Assembly: GCA_029532625.1 (NCBI GenBank)
Contig: JARFXM010000009.1
Coordinates: 1,240,001-1,304,000 of the forward strand
DNA: 64,000 bases
Direction: 5' to 3'
Source of the DNA: Lomentospora prolificans
Lineage: Eukaryota > Ascomycota > Sordariomycetes > Microascales > Microascaceae
Positions 46,063 through 58,648 of this stretch are shown here, in pieces. The position numbers were made by a program, and so were the translations under genes. The first letter of the stretch is position 1; the number at the start of each line of letters is the position of its first letter. The notes beneath the pieces were generated by a model. It did no database searches, had not been told where the DNA came from, and saw nothing but the letters and a program-made list of their open reading frames with translations.

Positions 46063-47684
46063 ATCGAAAAGCCTTGATGGTATTGGACTACTGGCGTTGA
46101 TCGTGTCATCTCAAGTGAGAAGCGGCAGACTCGATACCACAAAGGCCTTGGGGGTAGTCTCCTCGTTTATACCCATGCTAGAAAACAGCTTCTCCGTCTA
46201 CAGCTCTCCTCAGCAATAAATGAGAGACGTGGATTCTAGCGCCAAGCTATATCAATATCGTATCGATACACGCCATCCGGACCTCCTCTCACGAACCATC
46301 AATAGATGTCAATATCAAAACCTCCACGTTTCCTCTTAGATCTGAAAGCGTAGCATCGCACTCGACTAAGGTAGCCACCCCATAATGACCCCTTATTAAG
46401 ATCAATTGATGACTGTAATATAGACCATTGGACGATTCAAGAACCGCCAGCCAACCTTGAAGACCTTCCAAATATATTAAGCCACTACCGAAAGAAAAAC
46501 AGGCATCATCTCTCCCACCTTTCTAGATTGTTTCCACGCGTCAACAGACAGCGAATCGGCATATGGAGTCGAAATTGGGGCCAGAGAACCAAGTATTGAA
46601 CGTCGACCTGCAGAATTCCACTTCCGCGACTCTCCGCAGATATCAAATGACCCTCCCAGATGTCATCTATCCTGCCCTGTTCCTGTCTTTCCACCCGTAC
46701 CCATCCCGCCCGCCGATCTCTCTAGTTCCATACATGATGTTGAATATTATCTCCAGCCCGCCCCAAAGCAAGTCACAAGCAGAAGAACTCTTTAGCCTAT
46801 CCTCCTCCTGGCCTCATTTCCCCTCGCCACATCAACACCTAATAATACCTTCTCGAATCCGATAGTCGGCCTGGTTGACCATGGAGGTGCTCATCCCGCC
46901 ACTGCCCATCACCCTCAACCCAGGTAATAGTCGACAATCGAATCCCTGTTCCTGAGTATCCCAGCCCTGCTCCACAACACAACGGAAAGCTGGCTCTTCG
47001 GCATTTCTCCAGCGATACGGAACCCTCCTCCAGCACCCTACTCTTCTCCGCACCTCGGCTCCATGGCCTTGTCAAACTTCCGCTCTCAATACTACGTTGC
47101 GCTGGGGAACCCAGACGGGAGCGAGGGCATCGAGGGAGCAGGGTAATAAGACAAGGCGTATTAGTCGACGTCAGGCTTCGAGCCTTGCCAGCGGCTGAGA
47201 AATTGATATTGAATGGAAGTCTCTCACACATTTCTTAGTAGAAATTTTGGTGATCCATTTCTCATCATCTATCTCATAACTATTCAACTTCTATAGACAG
47301 GAAAAGGGGATAAGGGAACAGGATTGAAAACTCTAATGAATGGTATCGAACGAGGTCAATCAATCAAAGGCGTACATGCGCTCTACAATGGAAAACCATT
47401 CTCTCCCTGATACGTACCATAGGAAACCCGAATTAAAATGCATCAATGATGCCATCCTCCAAGCAATGCAAAACGGTCTTCCCATACTTGACAAACCACC
47501 ACCCATTCCAAAGTCATAATGGCCCCAAGTAATCTTTTCTCGAAACCAGGGGAGAGGAAAAATGGATATCATTACTATGGAAAATATGACGCGAGGAATA
47601 ATGTAAACTGGCAATGCGATAAAAAGAATCAAAAACGAAAAAAAAAAAAAAAAAAAAAAAATTAGGTTTCATAGTCGTTCCTCT
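46063..47684. other. Intergenic region between the secreted-protein remnant and the transcription factor
   Basis: About 1.6 kb without a recognisable gene. The first few hundred bases carry the promoter of the 46062 start on the minus strand, and a poly-A run of 24 bases at about 47638-47661 lies just after the stop of the transcription-factor gene. Short open frames near 46563-46865 and 46839-47231 lack domains. Confidence 0.45.
47638..47661 (+). repeat. Poly-A tract
   Basis: A run of about 24 A, beginning after AAAAACG; lies in the 3' flank of the minus-strand transcription-factor gene, about 25 bp beyond its stop. Confidence 0.85.
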
Positions 47685-50234
47685 TTACACACCGTTGAAA
47701 GGCCATGACTCCGGCACGTTCAAGTTGAAAAAATCACCAAGGAACTGCTCGGGGAAAGGCTGGAAATCGAAATTATTGAATCCCTGCATCTGAGCCCAGT
47801 CAGCAAGTCTTCCGTGCTCTTGAACTGTCAAGGACAGAGGACTTACCGGAAATTCTGGAGTCATCATCATTCCCGGCGTGCCTGGCCCGACAAGGCCAGC
47901 ACGTGAAGCCATCGAGGTTGGTGTCTGGAAAGTCATAACCGGTGGCTAGAGGCTAATGTGAGCTAATGCATCGGAAGAGAAGGAGTGAAGGGGAAGGATG
48001 CTTACACTAGGGCCCATCGAGCTGGAGCTCATCGATCGCTCGAGCTGGTCATCAGGTGAAGTTAACCGTCGGACCTGGCTCAGCCTATTCTGTAGGTTCT
48101 TCAGCTTCTCAATAGCCGATGCCTTGGCATCCGCTGCAGACTTGAGGTTGAGGTGAGCCTGCAGCAGTCCCAGCGCGCCATACAGGAACACGAAGCCCCA
48201 CGGCTCGTAGTTCCCAGATCTGAGCAGACGGTCCTCTTTCATGGCAATGCACTTCTCAATTAGCTCGACCGTGTGCCGCGCATTGATCATTATCATATTC
48301 GTTGATCCTTGAGGCTGGAGCATGGTGACGCTGCATAGCTTAATCGCAGTGGTAAGGGTATCCTCTCGTAAAAAGTTGAGAGCTTGAATCCCCTGCTCGT
48401 AGAGCTTGTCGTGCAGTAAAACGATATCTCGCGCCGCGTTATACGACACATTCTCCGAGTACTGATGCCGAGTGCTGTCGCCACCTGTACCGGTCTTGAC
48501 GTACTGCTGGTGCATTGGTAGGATGTATTGTCGCAATTGAATGTGAAGCAACGTGTACGCGAGTATCGGCTTCTTCGAACTGTGCACAGGGCCCGAATTC
48601 TGATCCCAGGAGGGAAGTGCATCGATCTCGCGCATCAAATCGTTCGTATATCGGACGATATCGCTGTAGTCGGTTTGATTGGGCGGACCGTAAAGGATGC
48701 GACTGAGCTCAAGGCGCAGGGGAAGGCTCTGTCGGGAAATGTGTTGGTAGGAGGAAAAGGTGTACTCGTCTGGCGGGCGCGACGGAGGTACCTCAGCCGT
48801 CTCCTCGTTAAATTCGTTATCATCAAGGTTCGACGGAGCGGCAACGTCATAGTGGACCTGGCTCAGTAGGGTGGGCAATCCGAAATCGAATGAGGCCTGC
48901 ATATCAAGCTCCTGAACAGTCGCCCAGATACGGCGCCGCATCTCCTGGTTATAGGCCGACATCTTACCAGCCATGTGGCGAGTATCGCGATGAAGACCGA
49001 GCGAGATGCCGTCTTGAACGAGAGCCCCTGCTCCGGTCCAGAACCTCTTCTTCTTAATCGTGTTGACTCTCTTTCCTAGATAGAGAAGACACGATATTTG
49101 GTAGTGTATCAGTCTGCGGTGTTTTTGGCTCTGACGCGAGAGCCAGTCATCGACAGCCGTCACCCATTTGACAGCCGAGCTGTGGTTATCGGACATCATG
49201 CCGATGAATTTGATGGTGGGGTGCGAGTACAAGCAACAAGAGATGGACATGATGGATAGAACCAATGCCGTAAACGCTGCACGCCTAGCACCGGGTGGCC
49301 GCGTCTCGGGAGGATCCCAGAACTTGGCGTAATCCCGGCGGAAGGTGGGAATATGAATGATACGATGGAGCTGTTCAAAGATATCGAGGTAGACGGTAAC
49401 CAACGCATCGGATTCTTCTTTGGTAGGCAAGAGAGACTCGAGCAGGAGGTCCGGCTCTAGAGAGAGCTTCTCCCGTAACTCAGTCCGCATCTTTCTATCC
49501 TTGCCCCTGCGGTCATGAAGTTTTACGGACCTCAAGAGCTCGTCCGCTGTTTCCTTCATGAACGGCGACAAGCCTGTAAGCTCCGCCATGGCCATCGCAG
49601 CGCTATGCGGACCCAGGAAGCGCGTCCGGAACTCCTTGAATCGGACGAACCGGAGCTCTCCCTTCTCAGCGCCAAAGGGAAGATTCTGAGCGCTGTTGCG
49701 CGCCTCATCCGTCACGCCATCTTGCTCGCCAGCCTGCGTAGATGGTGACGTCGTAGCAATAGGGGTGCTACCATCGAGCGACCCTCGCTGGCGGGACATT
49801 TCCTTCTTTAGCTGCACAATCTCGTGCTCGAGCTTCCGAATCCTCTCGTGATCCCGCTCGCGAATCGATGATTGGGTGGTATCCAATCGCCGGAAGTCCG
49901 GGGGTAGGGAGTTGTAGTCTGAGGCGGCATTGATGACCTTACCCGACCTCGTCTCATACTGGCAACGGCCGGGCGTCTCGCTCCTGATGCATCGATCGCA
50001 GGGTAAAGCTCGATTGCAGGAGAGCTTGCGGCGTCTGCACTCGAGGCAACTCAGGCGAACGCGTTGGCGCTTCCTCGACGGCTTAGCCGGGTCGTTGTCA
50101 CCCTCACCCCCGGCTCCATCGTGATCGTGGTCGTCGCCTCCATCGCCATCGTCAACAACTTCCATCCTGACCGGTTTGGTGGTGGTGACCTGCGGGCTGG
50201 CGGGCGACTCCTTGTTTTTCACGGCCGGACTCAT
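47685..50234 (-). CDS. Zn(II)2Cys6 fungal-specific transcription factor
   Basis: Exons 50234-48006, 47945-47847 and 47789-47685 give 810 residues. The zinc cluster C63-x2-C66-x6-C73-x5-C79-x2-C82-x8-C91 (LSCLECRRRKLSC..PCDRC) follows a basic stretch (KPSRKRQRVR) that likely serves in DNA binding and nuclear import. A short coiled coil (RIRKLEHEIVQLKKEMSRQR) for dimerisation lies near 128-150. From about 270 to 560 is the fungal-specific regulatory domain, with typical motifs (YLDIFEQLHRIIHIPTFRRD and the LHRDTRH region after GISLG). The C-terminus is aromatic and acidic (FNNFDFQPFPEQFLGDFF), a likely activation segment. The last intron (47846-47790, 57 bp) is a multiple of three without stops, so a form retaining 19 extra residues is possible. 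Target genes cannot be told from the sequence. Confidence 0.93.
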
Positions 50235-52195
50235 GGTTAATCAAGTTAATTAAATCGAGAAGCGGGAAAAAAAGTAGACAAGGGCCAGGTGCTAGAGGCG
50301 AAGGGCAAAATATGAATTAAATCATGCGCAGAAGCGAGTCAGCAAGTTATCTGCTCATGAGGCTGAGTGGACAAGGCTGAACCCGCTATCGCGAAGTGAA
50401 CACCTTGTTGGCTGCTCCGCCGTCCGTACCAAGGTAGCCGGGGCCGAATTATTAATCGCCCCTCCGACCTTGACAGCTCGTGCAGGGTGTTCCGTCTTCC
50501 GAGTATGCAAGAGAGCCGTTCTCTGCAAACGAAGCGGAAGTAATCGAGAGACGGGTGTTTGATGAAAGAACAATGCAGATTACCTGCTTGCACTTTCCAA
50601 ACTCAAGGGTTTCCTCTGCTCCCGCCTTTGTAAAAACTTGTTCGTAAACGGCGGGAGGGATTTTTCTGCCCTTTTCCAGTGCTTGGTTGCTGGGTCGTTT
50701 TTATGTCGCGCCCTGAGAACGTTTATCCGCCTTTTGCTGAAGAATTTTCCTTTTCCGGATCTTACTGACGTCGCTCATTGCTTTCCCGACGCCGTATCAA
50801 GAAGTGAGAGAAGGTGCTGCTTGGTGAGAGAGCCCCATTGAGAATGGATGAGGGTTGATGTGAGGGTCAGTGGTGAGAGAGGTGGCGCCGTCTGTCATTT
50901 CCTTCAGGGCCAAGCTTCACGCCGTCGTGTTCGGTGAGGTGAACAAGCCACGAGCTCCATCAAATATGTAATGAGGAGGCAAGCGCAACGGCACACTCGA
51001 TGGCCGGGTAAGGAATAGCGCGTGTCGCAGTTGCCAGCAGCTGATTGCACAGACCACTAATCGAAAGCGGAAACGTCGGTTTCATGGCCTGGACGGTTTG
51101 CTTGATGCTAATTATTACAATGTAGTCTTGTGGTCTCGTTTGATCTCTGTGCCTTCGTCGTGAAGCCCCCGAGAAATGGTAGAAGTTCAGGCAGTTAATA
51201 TATCAATGATGCCAGCTCTACAGTCCCGGAGACCGAGATTGTCAAAACTGAGGTGCACTTTACGGAGTGTAAGGGCGAAGCCGTTGTGCGAAACGCATGC
51301 AACTTGGGCAGGTGAGAACTTGCACGGAAGACTTTTTGGGTGAAAGCGAAGTGGGTACCGCTGCTTCTGCTCGGAGACCGGTGAAACGCCGGGTATGGGG
51401 CAAGATTGTCGAGGATTGAAGAGGCGTTTGACTCACTAATTCGATGCTTGCCTCCATCACAAGCTTGGCATCTCTTCACATTTGCCAGGGATTACAAGTG
51501 CTATTTCGTAGCAGCTGGCAGTGTTGAGGTACTTTGCAGGATTCTGGGAAGCACGGCGCTGGTATCTCCTACTCGGGAGTGCTCCTGTTCCTGCTATTTA
51601 TTCTATCAAATGCTAGTCACGAACCTATCGCCAGGTGCGTCGTCAATCCATTCCGCTGAACTCGGGACTTGCAACCTTTCGTTTCGGCTTCTATTCTTAC
51701 AGGTTGCGGGTGCGTGTGATACTCCTGAATTTCCCCGTTCTTCTTTTTGTCAGCCCCAGGCTGGTTATGGATTCCATGCAAACCGTTGCGAGATGCGCCG
51801 TTTTTCACTTTTTTTTTCTGCTTTCTTTCTTGCTTCCTCCGGGATGAATACCCGACTTCGAAATACAAAAATAAATAGACTCATGCAGCCCTTTGGAATA
51901 TGTCTATAGAAACACAAAACAACCCCCGCGGCGACTCATCAAACTGCGAGCCGGGCTCCTCTGGCACAGCTATCGACTGCTATTGGTATCGATAATTTGG
52001 CTTTTCCAGCGAACTGGTGTGGTGGTGCGGATTCATAACCATGAAACATAAAACTTTTCAAGCATCAAAATATTAACCGACAATGGTTGTGTTGGTGTTG
52101 CAAAGATGTCGTATGTCCGGACAGACCATCATGGTGGTTGCTGCTCGGTCGGCCGGACTCGGGGTGGTGAAAGCATTGGTGGGCTGGATGCATCC
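50235..52195. other. Intergenic region upstream of the Zn2Cys6 gene
   Basis: Nearly 2 kb holding the promoter of the 50234 start and the 3' flank of the TBC gene. Several frames up to 167 codons are present but start at non-ATG codons or lack any domain-like pattern. I see no gene. Confidence 0.45.
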
Positions 52196-55136
52196 TTACG
52201 CAAACTGCCGCTTGAGGTCGGTCCACCGGCGATTGAGTGCTTCATGCTGAGAGTTGATCTGCATGATGGCGTTAGTCAACGAGTTGTGGGGGACGATGTG
52301 TGTCACAGCATAAGATGAAATGATTACCTCGGCATATTGCATCTTGGTCTGCACAAGCTGTTCCTCAAGCGTGGCTAGCTCTTGCTCAAGCCGCTGGTTC
52401 TCATCGTGGACCTTTTGGTTCCTCTTCATCAAGTCGTCTCTCTCCAGCTTCCATGCCTGCTCGATCTCCTCTGGCTGCTTCTCGATAACGATGCGAAGCT
52501 CCTTGACCTGGCCCTTGAGGCTTTCGTTTTCGTCCTTGAGCTCTTCATTTTCGACTTTGGTGTGCACCAATTCGGTAGCCATTGTAGCCTGCTCAGCGTC
52601 TGCGGCCTCCAAGCGCTCCTCGAGTTTCCGTAGCTTGATCGCAAGGCTGGCGCTGGTTGTCCTTAGTGTCTCGAGTTCTGTCTCCCTATCCTTCTCCGCC
52701 TTGGTCTTCTCCTCCCACTCGACCGTATAGCTCTTGAGAAGTTCTGGCGTTAACTTCACTTCGCACGCGTCCCGGACAAGCTGGTCCGCCCTGTACACTT
52801 CCTTGTCCAGATTTGAGCTCGAGCTGCCAAAGAAGCCATTCTCAAGGATGCTTCCAGCACTGGGGTCCTTGTCAATATACACATCAAAGAGCCTATCCTT
52901 GAGGAAGGTTGTTAGCTGCTGCATGTCCGAGATGGCTAGCAGAGCTGCAGCGTTCTTCCTCATCAAGATGATTCCAAAGCGTAGAATGGCCGAAAGGCCC
53001 TCTGAGAGGATGAGGTCGTAGATGCGGAGGACCAGCTGTAATGGGAAGCGGTAGGCAAATAGCGTGAGGAACCATTGTGTCGCGTAGAGATGGGGAGAGA
53101 TGTTTCGGCGGCGGAGGTGGCAGTATAGGGCAGGTTCAAGGTCCTCGAGTAGGCGCTCGAATTGATATAGGCGGAGGTGGAGGCCGGGCATATCCTGAAT
53201 GAAGAGGTCTCGCAGGTTATAGTGGTTCATGAGTCGAACTAGTAAAGTGAATGCTTCTTCCTCGGGCATCTGCCACAAGCTCGTTAGCTCTACGCATCAT
53301 TCGACTGATGGATGGAGTAATGTGGGCTTTATGACTTACGTTAAAAAGAATCGGCATCACAAGGAAGTTCATCCCTTGTGCGTATCCGACCCCTTCATCA
53401 TAGAGAGCGTATGCCTTGCAAACACCAAAGAGGCCCTCCTGGAGCCCAGCTGCGGCAGCATATTTGGAGTAACTTGTCCGGGCTCCCATATCTCGACGGA
53501 TGACCTTTTCCAGCTTCTGGAGCATGGCCATGTCCTCCTTTTCTTTCTTCTTCTTCTCGGCTTCACTAAGGGGCTTCTCGTTCGGGGTGCGGGGAGACGC
53601 GACGTTGTTTATCCCCGAGTGGTCGGAGTGGGTAGAAGACCCTGATGATGCAACTGGGTCGCTCTGCACACCAAGGGAGCCATTTGTCGACGCGCTCACA
53701 GACGTCCCACTGCTGTTTCGATCCTTCTGCTTGTCAGTGCCGCGAGCGACGAGCTCCTTGTACACCCGCTCGAGCTCTTCGTTTTTGCTCTGCGCCAACA
53801 CTTGCCACACAACGCCTCGGATGGCGCTGGGAATACCTGTGGCGATGGCCCTGTTAAGCTCATCTGCGCTGGATCGCGCGACGGCAGCGGGGCCTTCGTA
53901 CACCACGTTTTGCCAAAGATCCCAGTCCACTTCTGCCTCTGCAATGGCAGATGGGCCGGCCGATACCCCGGATGCGGTACCCGGTGCAAGGCTCTTGCTG
54001 CCTTCTCCGGAATCATTGCTTGCTATGCTTGCAGCACTAGGAGCGACTGGCGTGGGAGGGACGTCATCACCGGCAGGGATCGTGATGCCAGCTTCCTCTC
54101 TCATACGCACCTGCTTGAAGCGGTCTTTCAAGCTGTTACCATCGCCTGCACCGCTGGAACCCGGGCTGCTTTCCTCGTCTAACCTGCCAAGCATCATTTC
54201 AGGATTGCTTGTTAGAGTTGCAATAGAGCTGACCGTATTACGCCTAGGCGAGGGCTGGGAGGAGGGAGGGGATGTGTTGCCGTCCTTGTGGGTCGAGTTG
54301 CGAGAGAGCCAGGAAAAGGGGCTCGTGAGCTTCCTGGTGGGGGGAGCAGGCGGGCTGATATGGGAGGCTGACGAGCTAGACGGGGCTGGCGGGGATGGGA
54401 TCGGGCTCTTCGACGTGGAATCCGCAGATGGGGACCAGGGCATAGATGGAAGAGCGTTCGTGATGCTGCTCAGCGACAGAGTCTTGGATGCTTCCTTGGG
54501 AATGTGGCTTTTGGCTGTGTTCTCTATACACACAGGCGGGCGATCAGTCAATGCACCTAGCATAATGATTTATGCCGAAGCGAAGTCTGACGAACCTTGT
54601 TTTTGTGGGGCTCCTAAATCATCGTCTAGGTTGACAATGTCGAGATTGGACGTGTCGGATAGGCGGCTAGATTGGATAGAGTCACGCCTCTTCTCAAGTG
54701 CCGACTCGTGTTCTGGGGCTGGACTCTCGTTTGTCCTGTCTGGTGTTGAGCCGGCGTTGGCTGTGACGGGTGCGGATTCCTCCTGGGTGGTGCTCTTTGC
54801 TTGTGAGTCGTGTGGCGGACGTTGGTTTGTCGAGGGGGATCGCTTCGTCAAAGAGCGGGCTGAAGCGGTCTCGGGTACATCTCCGTGGAAATCCTGTACA
54901 CGTGGTTAGAACTCCCAAACATCAGCAATGTGCCGATGAGCGCGCCCACTGCAGGGTTGGTGAACCGCGCGAGCGATCATAGGGAAGCAAGCGCTAAAAG
55001 GAGATCGGCACTCATGTCCTTGTTCGTCCATACCTGTTTCTCGACGGCGTCCTCCATGTTATCGGAGGACGAGTCGTCTCGCTCCCGCTCCTTGGAGACA
55101 GAGATCGGGGAGACAACTTCCTCTGGTTGCGACATG
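52196..55136 (-). CDS. GYP5: Gyp5-like TBC-domain Rab GTPase-activating protein with C-terminal coiled coil
   Basis: Exons 55136-55035, 54893-54596, 54523-53340, 53269-52328 and 52258-52196 give 862 residues with consistent phases. Residues 1 to about 360 are Ser/Pro-rich and disordered. The TBC domain starts near 365 (GIPSAIRGVVWQVL) and contains the arginine-finger region IRRDMGARTSYSKY and the glutamine-finger motif GVGYAQGMNF, so both catalytic residues are present; a low-complexity insert (about 415-480) splits it. The end (about 700-850) is a long coiled coil (ELETLRTTSASLAIKLRKLE, then MKRNQKVHDENQRLEQELAT). This layout matches Gyp5/Gyl1 proteins, which inactivate Ypt1/Sec4-type Rabs at the Golgi and at sites of polarised exocytosis. 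The last intron (52327-52259, 69 bp) is stop-free and a multiple of three; it has a good GACTAAC branch, so splicing is favoured. Confidence 0.92.
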
Positions 55137-58100
55137 GCTGCGTCCGGTTAAAGGGGGGCAAAAGACCGTGACAAGGGATTCCGTGGGTTGGCTTCGTGGT
55201 CGTGTGCAGGACTGCGTGCTGCTGTTTGCAGTCGTTGGCAGCGTTGGTGCTTGCAGTGCCGTGCAGTGCAGCTTCCAGGTGGCCTTTTTCTCAAGAGGAA
55301 GCAGCTGCCATGAAGGAGATTCGGGAAGCAGTCGGATGCGCAATCAAAGTTACAAGTGTCAGGTCGGCGGTGGTGACGAGGGAAACGAGAGGACAAAAGA
55401 TTGGAAGTGTTTGAATCTAGAGTGATGGGTTTAAGCGGCGACAGTACGATCAATGTATTCAATGCATTTATCGCGGCGATAGTCTTGTAAGGTCATCCGC
55501 ATGTCTATCCAATGCGCAGTGTTATGACGGAGTACCGCGCTTTGTCCGGCCCATCTACTGATTATTAGTAGACTTGGCATCCATACGAGGAACAGCCAGG
55601 GGATGCGCTGAGATAGAAGGTACCTGTAGAGCGCTTAGTGATGTGCCCGCTTGCATGTACCGCCGTCTGAATCCTGATGCAGCCAGTTGGTGTTCGCCAG
55701 CTCTGTTGAGTACTGCCTAGAACAGCCCTGAGCTGTTTGGTGGAGCAGAAATGCACCCGATTAATGTCTCAGTGGCGCGACTCGTCCTCCTTTTCACCTG
55801 CAGTAGTCTCACTTTCTAGCATGCAGTCCTCCTTGTGGTGGTAGTTATTGCAGGCAAAATCCCCGTTCATCCTCCCCTGAGCAGCCAATGGATTCTAACC
55901 AGTTGTAGCTGGCCGGCGACTGGTCGGAGTCCGCTTCCTGGTGGGGGGAATCCTGGGGAATGGTTGTCCTGAGCAGAGTCAATATTACTAAAGCAGTCTT
56001 TACATGGAGCACTGCGGAATCCACCATTGATGGACCTGAAAGAGGCTCCACTCCATTCCGTCGCTGATACTACCATGCCCGAATTGCAGTACAGGCCTTT
56101 AAATAGCACTCGGCACCCCTTTTCTTGGCCTGGTTGAGAGCATTGGGTCCTAACTGGAACTCTCTTGTTGTTGTTGTGGGCATTGAATGCTGTGGTGTCT
56201 GCTTACGGGGCCCTCTTGACATACTCTCGAGAATTGAGAACAATGAAGATGCGATCAGTCGTCCATTGGAAACTTGATTCGATCTCCCATGGATCTGGTC
56301 ACTTGAGCTTGATGAGCCCCTCCAAATGGACATCAAGTATTTGCTTAATGCCGCACAGAACCCGCCGTTGGTCCACTAGAGTCCCGTCGCCTGTACAACA
56401 ACCGTGATGACGCACGCAAAATGGGTGTATTTTTGGTTTCTGAGTGGAACATTGGAGCATCGATAAACTACCAGCTACCCTAATATTGGAAATTTCATTT
56501 TTGGACGTGGTCTGGGCCAGGGTGCGAGGAGGGGAACATGCATAGCTGCATATTTGAATGCCCTGGTATTTTAAATTATATGCATCGACCGTGATCTCAT
56601 CCGCCATGTTGTCTCCGCTCAGGGAAACCAGCATGGGGAGGGATAGGGCCTGGAGGCTCGAAATACAATCTTGTTGCTTCCGCGTCTTCTGGACAATATC
56701 TTCCGAGGAATGCGGTCGGCCAGAGGCCGAACGCCATGCGTTGATCTGCGAGAACTTGATAAAGATTCTCTGATGAGCAGCGCCTACATCGCTAATCAAA
56801 GCCAAGGCGCCGCCCAAAGTGGTGAGGCCAGAAAACAACAACGACGCTGATTTTCTCTTTTTGGAATTCGCATCGAGTGCTTTGGAAGACAGTTGGCTCA
56901 AGTTGGCTCAAACTATCTACAGTGTGAGACGCTCACTGCTCCACGCCTTCAAGGCTGAGGCATGTATCGTGCTGTCCCTGTGCAGCATCGCGCACATATG
57001 GAATAATCTCGTTTGACGACATTCCGCCTCGATTTTATAACAGTCAAGCCACGCTATTAAGCTACATGTTTCATGAAGCTAACCTGCTGTAGATGTCCAA
57101 TTAGTCCCCTCGAGCAGATGGGTGTGTGATCTGGTCGTAACTGTCAAAGAGATGTCCGCAAACCATTCGGTCCAGAAGCCCCATGAGGCTCAAGGGGGTT
57201 CGTTCTTTCAAGCTGCAAGCTTCCCAAGTTAAGGCACATGTGGCGGCATGGTAAAGGGCCCAACGGCTCTCGGGGACGCAAGCATCACTTCGACCCAGCC
57301 TCGCCACTAATGGAGAGTGGGTGGAATTCCAAAGTGGCTCCACGGCTGGCGACTGAGGGAAGCAACGGGTTTCTCTTAGTCATTGGAACCGCATCGAATC
57401 ACCTTGTTCAAGTTCTGAGTTATGGTTAGGTTTCACCATCATTTCATTCAACAATTACAAATTTGAGAGTCTGAATGAATGAATGGGTGGTTGAAATGAC
57501 GAATATAGGCTGCCAGTGTTGCCAAGTGGCGGAAGTGGGATTTTGATTCCTCAGATGCAAGGTGGACGCTTCATGTCATGGTTGTATGGTCTGAGCTTGG
57601 CAGAGCCGTGGATGAAGGCGCCTCATTTGTCACCTCGATGCTGGCCGGTCCAACGAGTTTCTGCCCAAGTAACATCAGCCTGTTTTTGCTGGTCGAGGTA
57701 CCTCAAATGCTACGGCGGGCTTCGTTATCCTCAAGAAGGCACATTCCATTCCGTGGGCTTCTGGACCAGTTGACCGTCCTAGTGTGGAGCTCCTTCCTGG
57801 TCGACACATGCCGTGAACAAAACTGCCAAACTGCCTGAGGGACCCACCAGCCTTACCTCACCTCCTGTGACGCCTGCATTCGGCCGGTGACGACTTTTCC
57901 AAATACCTCTAAACCAAACATCCCTCTCTCCAACACACACCACCACATACCTCGAATTTCGTCTGACGCTCACTTGTGCCCTCATACGCTTTCTTTTTCC
58001 TTTTCCAATCGTATATGTGCATAGACCAGACGACGAGTGTCTTTTTTTTTTTCCTCACACACCCCTCCCGGTCGTAGCTATCGAGCTCTCCCGCTTCGAG

Positions 58101-58648
58101 CTATAGCCTTCTCTGCTTAGGTGACGTTTTGTTTTTGGGTCGACCTGCACTCTTCCCACGAACTTGCCTTTCCTGAGATTCCTCGCCTGCCGTTCTTCGC
58201 TGCCTCGGCACTCCTAGCACCTAGATATCCGAAAAACCTCATCATCCATCGATACCCTAATCGCTCCCGTCGAGATCAGGAAACCGCTCTCGACCGTTTT
58301 CTAACCTGCCGATCAATCGAGCTTCGACCCGCGGGGGTCAGCCAGCATCTTCGCACCTCGCATCTCGACTACTCTCTCTGCGCTAAGACATCACACAACC
58401 TGATCTTCAAAGCCCTTTTCAGATCGTCGTTCATCTAGTACGAACTACCCGGTGCCATCATCCTCGGTGCCATCCAGCGACGCGCCTAGACTAATCCCCA
58501 TTCCACCAGGGAGCCGACCATTTTGGTGGGCGTCCCTTATCCTCGCTCAAGCTGCTCTCAAAATCCGATATCGATCTGGTAGTAGTGGCAGGGGAAGCTT
58601 TCTTCCGTATTTCTTCTCGTTAGCGGCTCAGCCGCACCAACTGTAAAG
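55137..58648. promoter_or_regulatory. Divergent intergenic region between the GYP5-like and TOM1-like genes
   Basis: This 3.5-kb region separates two divergent genes. The part from 57.85 to 58.65 kb is pyrimidine-rich, including a T run at 58041-58051, and is likely the promoter and long 5' leader of the right-hand gene. A 200-codon minus-strand stop-free frame at 56901-56299 lacks an ATG near its upstream end and any domain. No gene is supported. Confidence 0.45.

Noticed and set aside
51406..51909. A 167-codon plus-strand frame
   Set aside because: Starts at a non-ATG codon, has no signal peptide or domain, and sits in the promoter region between two minus-strand genes.
56299..56901. A 200-codon minus-strand frame in the GYP5-TOM1 spacer
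   Set aside because: It has no ATG near its upstream end (a TGA precedes a TTG start), no recognisable domain and no clean splice partner.
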